Of a stretch of DNA of 64,000 nucleotides, positions 10,231 to 22,800 are shown in pieces. The stretch is from Sparassis latifolia (Eukaryota > Basidiomycota > Agaricomycetes > Polyporales > Sparassidaceae): contig CM031562.1 of NCBI GenBank assembly GCA_018466975.1, positions 62,001 to 126,000 on the forward strand, given 5' to 3'. Each line of letters begins with the position of its first letter. Position 1 is the first letter of the stretch. The notes under the pieces are model-generated. The model had not been told where the DNA came from and ran no database searches. It saw only the letters and a program-made list of their open reading frames with translations. Made by a program: the position numbers and the translations under genes.

Positions 10231-13200
10231 ATGGAGTCCTATGAGAACTGCGTCTGCGGCAGGAGCTTTTCGCAATCTAGTGCATTTTCGCATCATCAGA
10301 GAGCATGCCAGAAAGCTAAAAAGCGACTCTCTGATGCACTGCACAAGGCGAAGGAAACATGGTCTTCCAGGAAAAAGCGTAGGCTTGAAATTTCGAAGCC
10401 TGCAGAGGCACCAGCATCAAGTTCAAATACAGTGCTCGTGCAGGTACGTACTATTATCAGAAAGACGGGAGGTTTTTATGTTGACAACGTCACGTAGCCA
10501 ACACAAGTGGGCAGAGAGGATGTGGACGCCGTGAACCTAATGCCGGTACGGTCTATTACTGCAATAATCGCAGGGGGCCTTTGCATTGACTATCCGACGT
10601 AGCCCGTGCCAGAAGTGGGCAGAGAAGATGTGGACGATTCTAATCTTTCACTATTGGAACGCCGACCCTGGTCTCGCAGACTCAATCGGCGCTTGCCTCG
10701 ACGGTTCAGAGATTTACTTCCTGAACCTGCCCCATCTCTTCCCCCTTCGTCGGTTTCGCCGCATAAGCTTTCTTCGTTATCAGAATCGACATCTACTTCT
10801 TTGATGGAACATCCAGTGAATGCGATGTCTCCACAATCTCATTCAGCTATCGAGTCATTGGCTCACAGAATACAAGGGTTCTTGACGACACCGCATAATA
10901 AATTTGGTTTGTTCCGTCGATACTGGACAAATGCTCTTCCTTCGCACGATCCGGAGGAGCTGCTGTCGTTGGAAGACCTGTCTGAGTCTCCGGGTGCAGT
11001 TGAATTTGCTAATGATACTTTCCAGCGATACTTTCCATATCCAAATGCAACGTCCTTCCGTCTCGGCGACTGGTACTGGAATGGGGGCGTGCAGAAATCT
11101 CAATCAAGCTTCAAAGCATTGCTGGATATTATCGGCGATCCCGAATATGATCCTGCCGATGTTCGAGCTGCGCATTGGGACGATATCAACAGGCAGCTTG
11201 CTAGTGACCAGCCCGGAGAATGGGCGGATGATGATGCCGGCTGGAATCACACTCCCGTGACTATATCGGTACCATATCATCGTCGACGTGGTGTCTCGAT
11301 GGATCCCCAAAATGGACCCAAAGATTACACGGTTGTCGACTTCCATCATCGCAGCTTGTGCGATATTATCCGGGAGAAAATTTCAAACCCAGTGGACGCG
11401 TTGCATTTTCACTACGAGCCATTTCAGCTACTTTGGCAGCCTGGAGACGTTCCAAACCCCATCCAAGTTCACGGCGAACTTTATACGTCACCAGCATTTA
11501 TCGAGTCCCATCGCGAGCTGCAAGACTCCCCTCCCGAACTTGGTTGTGATTTGCAGCGTGTCGTCGTCGCAATGATGTTTTGGTCAGATGCGACGCACCT
11601 GACTAGCTTTGGAAATGCCAAACTGTGTCCCCTCTATCTGTTCTTCGGAAATGAATCCAAGTATCACCGATGCAAGCCCTCACGTCACCTGTGTAATCAT
11701 GTTGCATATTTTCAGTCGGTTTGTATCATCTCCCTGATTGTGAATTAAAAATGTACTGACATATATAGCTTCCGGATTCCTTCAAGGATTTTGCGTCTGG
11801 CCAAACCGCTGACGGCCATATGCCAAATGCAGCATTCTTCACTCACTGTTATCGCGAACTTACCCATGCTCAGTGGAAAATTCTGCTCGACGATGAGTTC
11901 CTCTATGCCTGGGAGCATGGAATAGTAATCACATGTTGTGACGGGGTTCAACGACGCTTTTATCCTCGCATATTCACATATTCTGCAGACTATCCTGAGA
12001 AGTAATGTTGAGCTCTCATCCAGTGATCGATACTGATGCGATTTCTACAGGATACTTCTGGCTAGTATCCGAAACATGGGCCAATGCCCTTGTCCCCGCT
12101 GTCTCATCCCGCTATCTCGTGTTCACAACATTGGGAAGGCAATGGATATGAAACAGCGTGAAACGTTGGCTCGGAAGGACGATGCTCATCGCCGGCAGAC
12201 TATCGCTACCGCTAGGTCACTAATCTATGAAGGAAACCTTCAAGTCAACTGCGCAGCCGTCGAAAACCTTCTTCGTGATAAATCTTTTGTTCCGACTGCG
12301 GTATGCAAGCTCAACGACCCACTCATCTCCCTGATTCACTCGTTTGTACACAGAACGCATTTTCGGACCGGCTCTCTCCGTTCGGATTCAACATGTTTAA
12401 GATGTTTGTGGTCGACTTGATGCACGAGTGGGAAATTGGAACGGGACGATCTATTTTCACCCATTTACTTCGTATCTTGGAATCAGTAGATGGCACACTT
12501 CTCGCTGAGCTAGATCGTCGGTGAGATACTCCTATAAAACCGGCGTCGCGCGTGACTTATATCTTACAGTTTCAGAGCAGTGCCAACTTTTGCTGGAGCT
12601 ATACGGCGTTTTCGTCGAAACTGCTCCGAAATGAAACAAATGGCAGCACGAGATATTGAAGATATTTTGCAGGTTCGTGTGATCAAGCACTTCCCTCATG
12701 TATCTGCTTAATTTATGTCCGTCAGTGTGCCATTCCTGTCTTTGATGGTCTTCTTCCAGAGCCACATAACGGACAGGTTCTCAAACTCCTATTCATCGCT
12801 GAGCATTGGCACAGTTTGGCCAAACTGCGTATGCACACCGATTGTACTCTCCAGCTTCTGGACGATGTCACTGTCTCATTGGGAGACACGCTGCGTCATT
12901 TCAGTGAGCAAACGTGCAAAGCCTTTCCAACGAGGGAGCTTCGACGAGAGGCGGAAGCTCGGGCTCGCCGTGAAAGTAAGAAGATGGCAGCGCGGGCAGA
13001 CAAAGCTCCTGTGTTTCCGAGATCCGGCGGAACTGCTCGTAAGCCGAAGGCATTCAACCTCGATACTTACAAGGCCCACGCGCTTGGTGACTACCCTGCA
13101 ACTATCAGATGGCTTGGCACCACAGATTCATACTCGACGGAGCCGGTGCGCATCCGATCACAGTTGCTTGAATGTCGATATTAACACATGGGTGCTTTTT

Positions 13201-14546
13201 TTCCAGGGAGAGCTTGAGCACCGCACTTCTAAGGCGCGGTATGCTCGCACTAGTCGCAAGCAATATATCAGACAAATTACCCAGATAGAGCGACGTCAAG
13301 CACGAATTCGCCGCATTCGGGAACGGTCCCAGAAGAAAGTCAGGCACTACCAGGATGAAGGAAGTCTTGATGCGGTGGATGTGCATTATGCGATGGGAAA
13401 GTCACAAAATCATCCTGTGTATATTCCAGATTTTGTGCGCAGAAATACAGGCGATCCAGCTACCAAGGTTCCGTGGTTCTCTTTATTTTAGAGGTGCTGA
13501 TACTCATCCATTTTCAGGATTTTGTTGCGAAGCTGAAGAAACATTTACTCCCACGCATCAAGGCGATGATAGGCAGAGAGGCAACATTTTCTGGTCAAGA
13601 ACAATCGCCCTTGGTACCTGTGATCGAAGACAATTCCGCACGCCGCGACCATGATTCTGTGTTCTTCAAAGGCGACCGCATGTACGAGCACCATATCTTA
13701 AAAGTCAATTATACAACATACGATGTTCGGCGATCACACGATATCATCAACCCTTCTACGGACAATCGGGACATCTTATTGCTAGCCAGGTTTGATGATC
13801 TCGAAGATGCCACTTCTATGCACCCATTCTTGTATGCGCGCGTTCTTGGTATCTACCATGTCAACGTTGTGTATACAGGGACTGGCATGGCCGATTACAC
13901 TCCGCGGAGACTGGATTTTCTCTGGGTGCGATGGTTCCAGTACGTCGGAGATTCGAGAAATTGGAGCCAACACAAGCTCGACACTGTTGAATTTCCCCCG
14001 ATGGCAGACGAAGAGACTTTCGGATTCATCGATCCGGATGACGTTCTACGTGCCTGTCATATTATTCCAACCTTCAAAGGAGGGAAGATTCATGCGGATG
14101 AGATTGGTCTCTCACACTGTGCTAACGATGCGGAAGATTGGCGATTTTACCATGTTAATAGGTGCACAAAGTTCAACTTCCGTGGCTGAAATGCTCTAAC
14201 CACGGCGTGCAGATTTGTTGATCGGGACATGCTGATGCGCTACCATCGAGGCTTAGGGATAGGACATGTTCACGCAGACGGTCCTACGCCAATTGTCTTG
14301 AGTGCCGTTTGCACAAATCCTCTTGAAGGTTCCAACGACATTTCCGACTCAGGAATGAGCGTCGATATCGAGGCAGATGGACTCTCGTCTGCTCCACCGG
14401 ATGGTATCTTACAGGCTGAGGGGGAAGACTCCGACGATGACAACCTGGAGTTGACTCTTGAGAATTTGGAGGATGACATGTGGGATTCGGACAGTGAGGA
14501 CAACGAAGAGCCAGAGTTGGATGACTCTGATTCTGAGGAGATGTGA
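10231..14546 (+). CDS. Plavaka-type DNA transposase, complete
   Basis: Eleven exons (10231-10443, 10498-10545, 10603-11718, 11769-12001, 12051-12300, 12354-12520, 12570-12672, 12726-13145, 13207-13467, 13518-14161, 14213-14546) sum to 3789 nt and give an uninterrupted 1262-residue frame. All introns are 49-61 nt with GT/AG ends. The N-terminus is a C2H2-like finger (C7, C9, H21/H22, C26) and a basic helix, probably DNA-binding. The core blocks MMFWSDATHLTSFGNAKL, PLYLFFGNESKYHRCKP, FYPRIFTYSADYPEK, CPCPRCLIP and FVVDLMHEWEIG are characteristic of Plavaka, a CACTA-related superfamily known from agaricomycetes. Candidate catalytic acids are D416 and D641. The C-terminus is acidic. It should cut and join transposon ends in the nucleus. 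No terminal inverted repeats were identified. Confidence 0.9.
10444..10640 (+). repeat. tandem exon-intron duplication inside the Plavaka 5' end
   Basis: Exon 2 (10498-10545) encodes PTQVGREDVDAVNLMP and the start of exon 3 (10603 onward) encodes PVPEVGREDVDDSNL. The introns before each (10444-10497 and 10546-10602) also resemble one another, both beginning gtacg and ending acgtag. The simplest reading is a tandem duplication of one intron-exon unit of about 105 bp. Because the unit length keeps phase 0, the frame survived. Confidence 0.6.
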
Positions 14547-15300
14547 TCAGAGTCTGCCATGCTGCACGAGTCGCGGTTGAAGGCCACTTTGCACAACTGC
14601 ATTAGACGATCCATCGAAAAAGGCCTCTGTAGGTTTGCAGATCCTTGCGGCAGTCAGAGACTCACGCATCTTTACAGCACCTTCCCATCCGAGCCTTGGT
14701 GACTGTACATCCGAGCATAGCGCATGTCGCGAACATCCATCATGGTTTGTCCTACTGCTTATTCTTTGTTCGAAGTGTCTGACATCCTTCATTGGATCTA
14801 GATCACTTGCTTAGGGGTTCATCGTGCAACTCGGCCTCTACATGCCCATGTGTTTATCCTTCTTGCTACTCAGTTCTTTTTGCTGTTGGCCTTCCCAATA
14901 CTGCCTGCATCATCGCTGTTGATGTAAATGTCTGTATGCTCCAGCGTGTGTCAGGGCATTATTTCATCATGGTGTTGTACATGAGCTATCCGGAGTGTAA
15001 ACGCATCCTCGACGCGCTCAAGATTTATCAGAACGGCGGAAGAGAATACCCATATATCTACCATTCATCGCAGGGTTTTGTGTATGAGGACATGGTGCCC
15101 TTGTCCGACTCGGGCCGAGTTGATGGCGACAGAGTGCGCCGCATTTAAGCGCCCGCCCATCGACACAGCGCACATCGGCGCAGCCCATCAGAGTTTTGGC
15201 CTTCATACGTCTTCAATTTATCCACAGCTACCGCTTCAGCATATCCTCTGCGACTCAGCTAATCATGCTATAATTCGGGACGCGTCAGGGGTTGAGGTAT
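14547..15300. other. 3' flank of the Plavaka gene, nothing recognised
   Basis: No exon chain or RNA gene was recognised. Open frames here are short and in unrelated phases. This is the place where the right end of the transposon would be expected; a CACTA-like terminus paired with the left flank near 9.9-10.2 kb, or further left near 2-3 kb, was looked for by eye and not found. Confidence 0.4.
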
Positions 15301-18300
15301 GGAATTAGACCCCTCAGGCTCACGCCGGTAAGCTTGATCTTTCGACGAGCCAAGCCTGGCACTTGCGGGCTTGATTTTGTGCTACAGGATTTCCTCATTT
15401 CCTTCATATTCACAGATGATCACAACCGTTCTTGTCTCCCCGCTAGCTACCCAGTTTCTATGCATATTCCACACACTGCGACCCTGCCCACATGGGCGTT
15501 TTGGTGGTCTCCGTACTGGCAGGTCCATCCGTTGTAGTGCCATGTCTAGCTGCGTGTGTAAACCCAATATTGGGCGGGCGCATGTCAAACCAGACTTGGA
15601 CATCATGGATAAACTTGAACTTTGATTGTCGGTGTGCCTCCGGCTCTGAAAACGCAAAGTCGAACACCCATATTAAAGGGCTGCGGGCATCTACGTCCGA
15701 TTTGAGGCCGTGCTCTACGCTATACAGGTGGTCGAGCTCTTCAACTTCGCTGGAAGTCGTGCTGGAAGTCGTGTTATTCAAACATCCAGGAGCATGGGCA
15801 CAGCTTTGCAGCACCGTGTTGTGTCATCAGCCCTCCATCGGGTGCCTTTATCTATGTAGAGCACCCAATTCGAGCGAAATTTCGACTCCAACGCTTTTGT
15901 GAAGGGAACTGGTGAGCAGAAGATCTTCCATGTGAGTCATTCGTGTAGTTTGAGCTTGTCCTTCACTGACGTGTGCTTTACCCTGGGTTGTGCAGCGCAA
16001 CATGCGACGACTTCTGACTTCTTATTTGGGCAGTGGAGAAGACTCATCCGACAAGGATATTCGCGATTCGTATAGTTTGTACGAGAGCCGATCGGCCTCG
16101 GCGTACTAGAGACCTATACCGGGACAGAGACGCTCACACCGTGCCGCACATATATGACAAGTGGTTCGTACACAGCGGCGCGAATTTACACGCTGATGCC
16201 ACTATACTAATATACTGGCTCTGCAGAGACGCATTCAGCTGCGGGAGAGGAATCAGGAAATCTGTCGGAAAGCACCTATGTGGCCACGAACAAGCTATCA
16301 AATCCGTCGTTTGTGTGTCGCTGGACACAATCTCGCTTGGGGCAGACTACAAGGCGGTCGGGCTTGTTCAACCGATCACGAGACTGCCCCAAAATAAATA
16401 AAAACCTGAGTTCTGATCTGAGTACGAGATCGCGAGTATGTCCTACTCAGTCTCCGAGAGACTAGATTACCACTGAGGTGTGTCTGACAGAGCCTTTCAC
16501 CGAGCATGATACAGCGGAGTGCAGGCACCGGCAGATGGCTACAGCGTGGAGTGGACATCATCAGTATGGAGGTATCCCTTTGGAGATTCCAACGATACGC
16601 GAAAGCGTCGCTGAAGAGCCAGTAGAACAGGAGGCGGAGGAGGAAGAGTTGCTCCCGCTCGAGCTGGAAGAGCCGACGCTGCGCCCGGAGGATATTTCTC
16701 TTCCACGTCGACATGCAGCCCTCCGTAGCTTCAAGGAACTTGGAAGTTGTTGGAAGCGGAATCTGAGACCCCAAAGTTTTGCCTGTCCCTACTCCTTCCA
16801 CCGAACTCCCAAGTGCTGAACTGCTGTCTTCCACTGAGTCGATTCCTTTCCCGTCTCCGATTCCTCCTTCAGAATCGTCATCTCATCTCAGCATATCTCT
16901 GTCGACTCTGACAAGTCCTACAGAATTCTCTGTGATGCCTACACCTTCTAGCATGCTTGCACCTACAGTTCCGTGCACAATCGAGTGGCATCCAGCCCTG
17001 CAATTCAGTAGTCTCTCCGGGACTTCCTTGATCTGCCGGAGGGCCTTGATAATTCCTTTGAACCGACCTTCTTGCGACCGAGCGGATCAGTCTCCCCCTC
17101 TCAAGGCTTCACTCGCCGTCATTGACACCCACGCCGGCTAACGCGCCGCTCTCTCCGGGTGTTCCATCACCTACTCCGATATCCCCTGAGCCACCGCTGA
17201 TCCTTTCGCACACTCCTTGGTCCGTATTGTCCATCTCTAGTTCCTCAATATCTGATGCCCTGTCACTGTTGGAGGTGTCGTCCATTGTGAAGCCCTCCGT
17301 TATCGCACCTTCGACAGAGCCATCTCTCCTTTCTACAGCTCGCTCTCCATCACCGGTCCCAATGAGAGCGGTATGTAATCCCGCCTTTGCTTTGCACTTT
17401 TGACTGATCTTCTTCTCAGGTGTCGCGGCGTGGAATACCCCTGCCGCCTTCGCCTTCACCGCCGTCCGATGAGTGTTAGCCTGAGCACACCCCGCCGCGA
17501 GGCGTCTTCTGTGATGTCGACCATAGAGACGATTCCGTCCGAGGCTCCGGGCACGATTTACCGTTTGTTGCAATATTTGCATGACGCTGACGCAGTTAAA
17601 GGAGAGGAGAACAGAGAGTTAGCGGACAATGTTCAACAACTCAGGGAGGACGTGGCAGACCTCGCCGACTACCTTCGTCAAGTTTGTCCTCATTCGGAGA
17701 CCCCCCCCCCCAGTTCCTCACAAGGATAGATCGGTAGGAGGGAGTAGCATTATTTCCTTTCCTCGTTCGTCAGTCGAGGGCATTGTGGTTCCTCCTCCGC
17801 CCTCAGCAGCTAGCCCAGGCATAGTCGTGTCTGCTCCATGACCAGGTCCAACAGAACCACGAGATCTCACCAGAGTCGGTGTGAGGGTCACAATTGTACC
17901 TGAAGACCCTGTGAGGATTTCGTCCCCAGAGTCATCTGAGAGTGGTGTTTTGTCCTTCCTATCATCTCATCATTCCGATGATCTTAGTCTTCTCGAGTTG
18001 GAGACGTATCCGGTGCGCGTCCCCTCACCGTCCTGGCCGTCTGATTCCAGTCCCTCCCCAGAATCATCACCACGTTCATCATCGGTGTCAGTGAGACCTC
18101 GGTCTTCGTTAGCGTATTCGTCCGATGTTAGCGAGCCTGTACCAGAAGCGTTCCCTGCTCCTATGCCGTGGCTTCATCTGCGACACCGCCGCCCTCATCT
18201 CCTACGCCGCCTCCATCGTCTCCATCTCCGTCATCATCATCCAGCGGCACCGCTCGACCCGTACCTGCTCTCAACCTTGGTCAACTCAGGGATATGCTGG

Positions 18301-21300
18301 AAGGCATCCGGGATCAAGTTGAAGGTCTGTCGCATGGTCAAGATGCTACTAATCGTGGATTGGATGAATTACGCAACAGACCAATGGAGCAGCGTTGGCA
18401 GGATTGCTGTGACAAGATTCGTAGAATGGAAGAAACTCTTCAACGCCTAGTTGATCTGGCTCAGCAAGCACAGCGACCCCCTCCTCGCGATGACGTTTCG
18501 GAGTCTGTTTATCCCTCGGATGAATCGCTGCTGGAGCACCTAGCTCGAGCTAGGGCGCAGGGCGATAGGGCCAGCATAGAGGCACCACCTGTAGTAGCCC
18601 CCGTACCTCGTCGTGCTGGGCCTTCATTCGACGAGCAACTTGCGGAGTTAATGGCAGCCGGTCCTCCCCCTCCACAGCCCCCGGTGCAAGAACCACCTCC
18701 CTTGGTTCCTCTAAGGTACCGCCCGGGACCCAGGACATCTCGTCCTCGGAGTTCCAGTCCGGTCTTCGAGGCGGACCTTCCTCGACGTCCTGGTACTGTA
18801 CCTATCCCACAACCTGTACCACCTCGTGCTCCTTTTCAACCACATCGACGTCGTGCAGCGCGGCCACCACAGTTTGGTCCTCCGCCCTTTGAAGCCGAGG
18901 GAGAAGGACAATATCCTCCTCCGGTCGTACCGACAGGCCATGCTGGACCGGAAGGAGGTCGTCAACCTCGTCCTCCAAGCGATATTGATTTTTGGACAGG
19001 GTTCTTCGCGATCGTGCGGCTCATCGTCCGGATCTCTCAGATGGATGGTACACTGGTCCACCTGTGAGTTTTGTGCGACACTGGTTACATCCAGACTTAC
19101 ACACATTGTTCTGCAATAGGGCCGTGTTAGACAACCCACTGCCCGACCGGATCTAGGTGGTGATGACTCCCGACGCCGTCCTAGCGCTCCGGTAGTTCCG
19201 CCCCCTGGTGTCTTCACTGGGTACCAGGATCGGCAGGAGTGCCATCTGCCTTTGTCCCCGCACCGGTATGTTACTGTGCTTCTTATTGTTTTGGCTCGAG
19301 AAGACACCTCCTCTTCTAGACTGTACTGCAACTGCCTCCGACATGGAATAAGTTAATGACAGTTTGCGGGTAAGCGTCTTGAGTTGAAACCTGTTATTTG
19401 AGGCTAATGTCCTTCTCTCCAGAACAACCAGGATGCTACAGCAGCTTCTATTGATCAGGGCAAGAGATAGTGCGATATTTGACCGACTTAAATCGTTGGT
19501 TATCGCAAGACGTCCTTGACCGTCAACGGAAGATACGGTCAGTACATGCGCGGTTACGCGAACTTGGCGATCACATGGACTGTGCACTTCCTGTTAGGCA
19601 GCCTCAGAGTAAGTTGTTTACTTCTTGCATTGGTTGATATAGTGGTGCTCAGGGAACTTCAGTGACAGCATCTGTACCCGCTGGTGGGATTGTTCGGCCG
19701 CCTCCTGTACTCACACCTGGAGTTCAGATGACTGGCGTTGTGCCTCACCAAGTCCTGCCGGAAGGATTTGTGCCACAAACTGTTCACGTTCAACCTCAGC
19801 CTGAGTTCCGTAGAACGCACTACCCTGATGTCAGGACGCCGACTCCAGATTTCTCCCCTGTCATACCTCGGCAGTCTTATCTTCAACAAGCACAAGGTAT
19901 TCCCGTCGTTCCTGATCCAAATTTGTACCCGCAACCCCAACAACTACAACAGCCGCAGCAAACTTATGTGTACCAGCCTGTTGCTCCAGATGAAACAGAG
20001 GGTGTTGTTCCGAGATCCCCTTACTCGAGCGAAGGGAGTGAGGAGGACGCTCCTCCACGAATCACCATCATCCCTCCCCCCCAAATGCCACAAGGTCCCC
20101 AGGGACCGCCTGTCACGATTGTTCCCCCTCAACCTATACCCATACCCATGGTCGAGCCCACCGTAATGCGCATGCCTCCGTCGCGAACACCTTCTATACG
20201 GTCACGTCCTTCTGAGGAATACAGTGACTATGAGGTTCCGAGACAATCACCTCCGCCTGAAGTGGTCCACGTTCCAGCTTCGGCTACGGAACCTCGGGCT
20301 GGTACACCTCGACACCCTGATGCTCCCCGCAGTCAGCCGCTTGAGGCTCTTCCAGCTCTGCCACCTGCTCCTACTGCTCCTACTGCTCCTCCTGTGCTTC
20401 CTCCAGTTATCGTTCAACCACTTCCGCCTAGCGTCCCCCAAGTTGTGGAAAGGCGGCCCGCTTCGACTCGACCACCAAGGTCTCCCGTGCCTCAAAGGGA
20501 AGAGCCTGCCACGATTGTAGTTCGCACACATTCCCCAGAACGGTCACCATCTCGGGTCAGCTACCGTCGCACGCATCGCTCTCGTTCAAGATCGCCGACT
20601 CCCGGACTTCCCGTCGTTGTACAGCCGCCTCCAATGGGCCCATATCCTGGAGGACAGATGCAAATGCCGTACCCTGTTCCTCCCAGTGGTCCTGTTATCG
20701 TGCAGAGGCCTCGATCGCGATCAAGATCACCCAGTCCTATTATACTCCACTCTGACAGGGGTCGTTCTCCCAGCATAGACAGAGATGGTCGGCGGCGTAG
20801 ACCTCGCTCACCGACCGGCGTTGTAGAAGGCGATCCTCACAGACGCTCCCCATCACCAACCGTCCTGCATCGACGATCGCGTCCCACAATGAGAGAAGAA
20901 TATTCTCCCAGACGAGCCTCGAGGTCGCCTCCCATAGTAGTGCGCCACGGGTCAAGGTCCCCCACCATTCGACTCCCTGGTGATGTCCGGAGATCACCAC
21001 CCATCATAATCGAGGGTGCCCGCCATCGCTCTCGTTCTCCAACACTAGTGCGTAGTGAGGAACCTATGATCGTCCGAGTGCCGACTTCACGCAGAGCTCC
21101 TGGAGAATATGACGAAGGCCGAAGACCTTTGCGCAGAACCCCATCTCCTGGAGAATATGAAGAGGGTCGAAGACCTTCGCGTAGATCTCGGTACGGTATA
21201 CCGCGCTCGGAACAAGAACATGAACGTGACCGCTCGCCTTACTCACCGGAACGAGATCCCCGCCGTCCTCGACCACCGCGCGCTGAACGCGAAGGTGAAC

Positions 21301-22255
21301 CTCACCGTATTTCACCAAGTGAGCGGGAACCCTCAAGTTCACCCCCTCGCGTTGTCCGCTCTCCGTCTCGTCGAGCGCCTACTATCATTCGCACCGGTAC
21401 AGGTCGTCGAGAATCGCGCAGGGGCTCTCCAGGTCCAACTGTGATTCATGTCGACGAACCCGAACGTATTCAAGCGCAATCACCCACTGAACCTGTGCCT
21501 CATGTAGTCCAAGTCCGATCTCGTAGACGGCCTAGTGAAGGTGCGTGTTACTTGGCAGTTATATCATAGAAGTGCTCATTAGTCCGCAGTAACTCTACGG
21601 AGGTATAGCCGAGCTACCCCGGAAGGTAAGTCTCTCATATGGCATTGACTCCGTCGTGTTGATTATCTGTCAGAGGAACACCACATAGAGGTTTCTCGAA
21701 CTCCTAGTCATGGTACAGTAGCTTTCATTGAAGTCTTTGTACGCTCAGCTTTAACACCATTATCTATCCAGTTTCTGCGCGGCGTTTAGTTTACGAAGAG
21801 GCAGACCGGCCGACTCCAGGCAGTATGTGCTTTTGTCTCATTACAGGTCTTTTCTGCTAACTATGTCTCAAGTCACACGTGTGTCGACTCAGCGAACCGC
21901 TCGCACTGCTCGTACCGAGCCGATCGCTCCACCTGTGGAAGAAGAGGAAGAAGACATCCCTCATATTTCCGTTGTTATTCATTCAGTGGAGCATGTGCCT
22001 ACAGCCTCGCGCCCTCGGGCTGGTATTCCTAGTGTCGCTGTGGTACCACGGAAGAAGCCGAAGAGCCTTATCTTCCCGAAGAACTGCCTGCGGAACCTGG
22101 AGTGAGGGGAATTTATACGTACTACTATGGAAATTCAGCGCTGCAGACTGTATGGTCTAGAAGACCTTTGATTCGCAGACACAGAACGCGAACGTCAGGA
22201 ACGGTTTGGGGAACTCGAGCAACAGCTTACTGGTACGATTGATGCCTTGCGGGAT
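15300..22255 (+). pseudogene. decayed very large Pro/Ser/Arg-rich coiled-coil gene
   Basis: Many exon-like blocks on one strand belong together. They are a hydrophobic segment (about 15492-15560), a block ending GTGEQKIFH then RNMRRLLTSYLGSGEDSSDK across an intron near 15930-15998, Ser/Pro/Thr-rich stretches (16779-18160), a coiled-coil part (18168-19067, containing LRDMLEGIRDQVEGLSHGQD) and a long Arg-Ser/Pro-rich block (19662-21540). The arrangement matches my memory of giant proteins seen repeatedly in polypore genomes (unverified). Damage is clear: in-frame TAG at 15857, TGA at 17839, a frame break near 18160, and a frame break before 17467. An 11-C run at 17701-17711 invites further slippage. 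SR-type repeats suggest an RNA- or chromatin-associated protein, but that is only inference from composition. Confidence 0.6.
17323..17737 (+). repeat. first copy of a segment duplicated 5 kb downstream
   Basis: This segment of the large decayed gene covers its internal intron (gtatgtaatc...ttctcag) and the coiled-coil block with VKGEENRELADNVQQLREDV. It is matched closely by 22263-22702, including intron and flanking exons. Confidence 0.75.
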
Positions 22256-22262
22256 GGAGCCT

Positions 22263-22800
22263 TCTCTCCTTTCTACAGCTCACCCACCATCACCGGCACC
22301 AATGAGGGCGGTATGCTGATCACGCGTTTACTTTTCCCTGCTTAACTGATGCTCTTCTCAGGTGTTGCCACGCGGAGTACCTCTGTTGCGTTCACCTTCA
22401 CTTTCTCCTCCGTCAGTTACAATGAGTGTCAGCCTGAGCATACCCCGCCACGAGGTGCCTTCCCTGATGTCGACCATAGAGATGATTCCGTCCGAGGCTC
22501 GAGTACGATTTTAACTCGCGACGTTAACCGTTTGTTGCAAAATTTGCATAACGCTGATGCAGTTATAAGAGAGGAGAACAGAGAGTAGCGGAAAGTGTCC
22601 CCTAGCTCAGGGAGGAAGTGGCAGACCTTGCCGAATACCTACTCATCACGTTTGTCCACATCTGGAGCCGACTCCCCAGTTCCTCACAAGGATAGATCGG
22701 TGAGAGGAGCAGCCTTATTTCTTGTTCTCGCTCGGCGAAGACGGCTGCTCTACGACCAGAACCACGAGATTCCACGCGAGTTAAAGGGGATGCGTTGAAT
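22263..22800 (+). pseudogene. second, partial copy of the large Pro/Ser/Arg-rich gene
   Basis: Immediately after the tail of the large gene (ending around the block DTERERQERFGELEQQL at about 22180-22240), the sequence jumps back to material homologous to 17323-17737. The match continues, with a deletion of roughly 100 bp, to sequence like 17850-17870. The copy has its own stops (for example after MIPSEARVRF and inside the coiled-coil block), so it is not functional. It could be the remains of a tandem gene array or an unequal-crossover junction. Confidence 0.65.

Noticed and set aside
10231..14546. KDZ (Kyakuja-Dileera-Zisupton) transposase
   Set aside because: The conserved blocks (LYLFFGNESKYHRCKP, FYPRIFTYSADYPEK) are those of Plavaka and not KDZ.
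9880..15330. Plavaka terminal inverted repeats (for example acgccgg motifs near 9930 and 15314)
   Set aside because: The shared motif is too short and lacks a matching target duplication.
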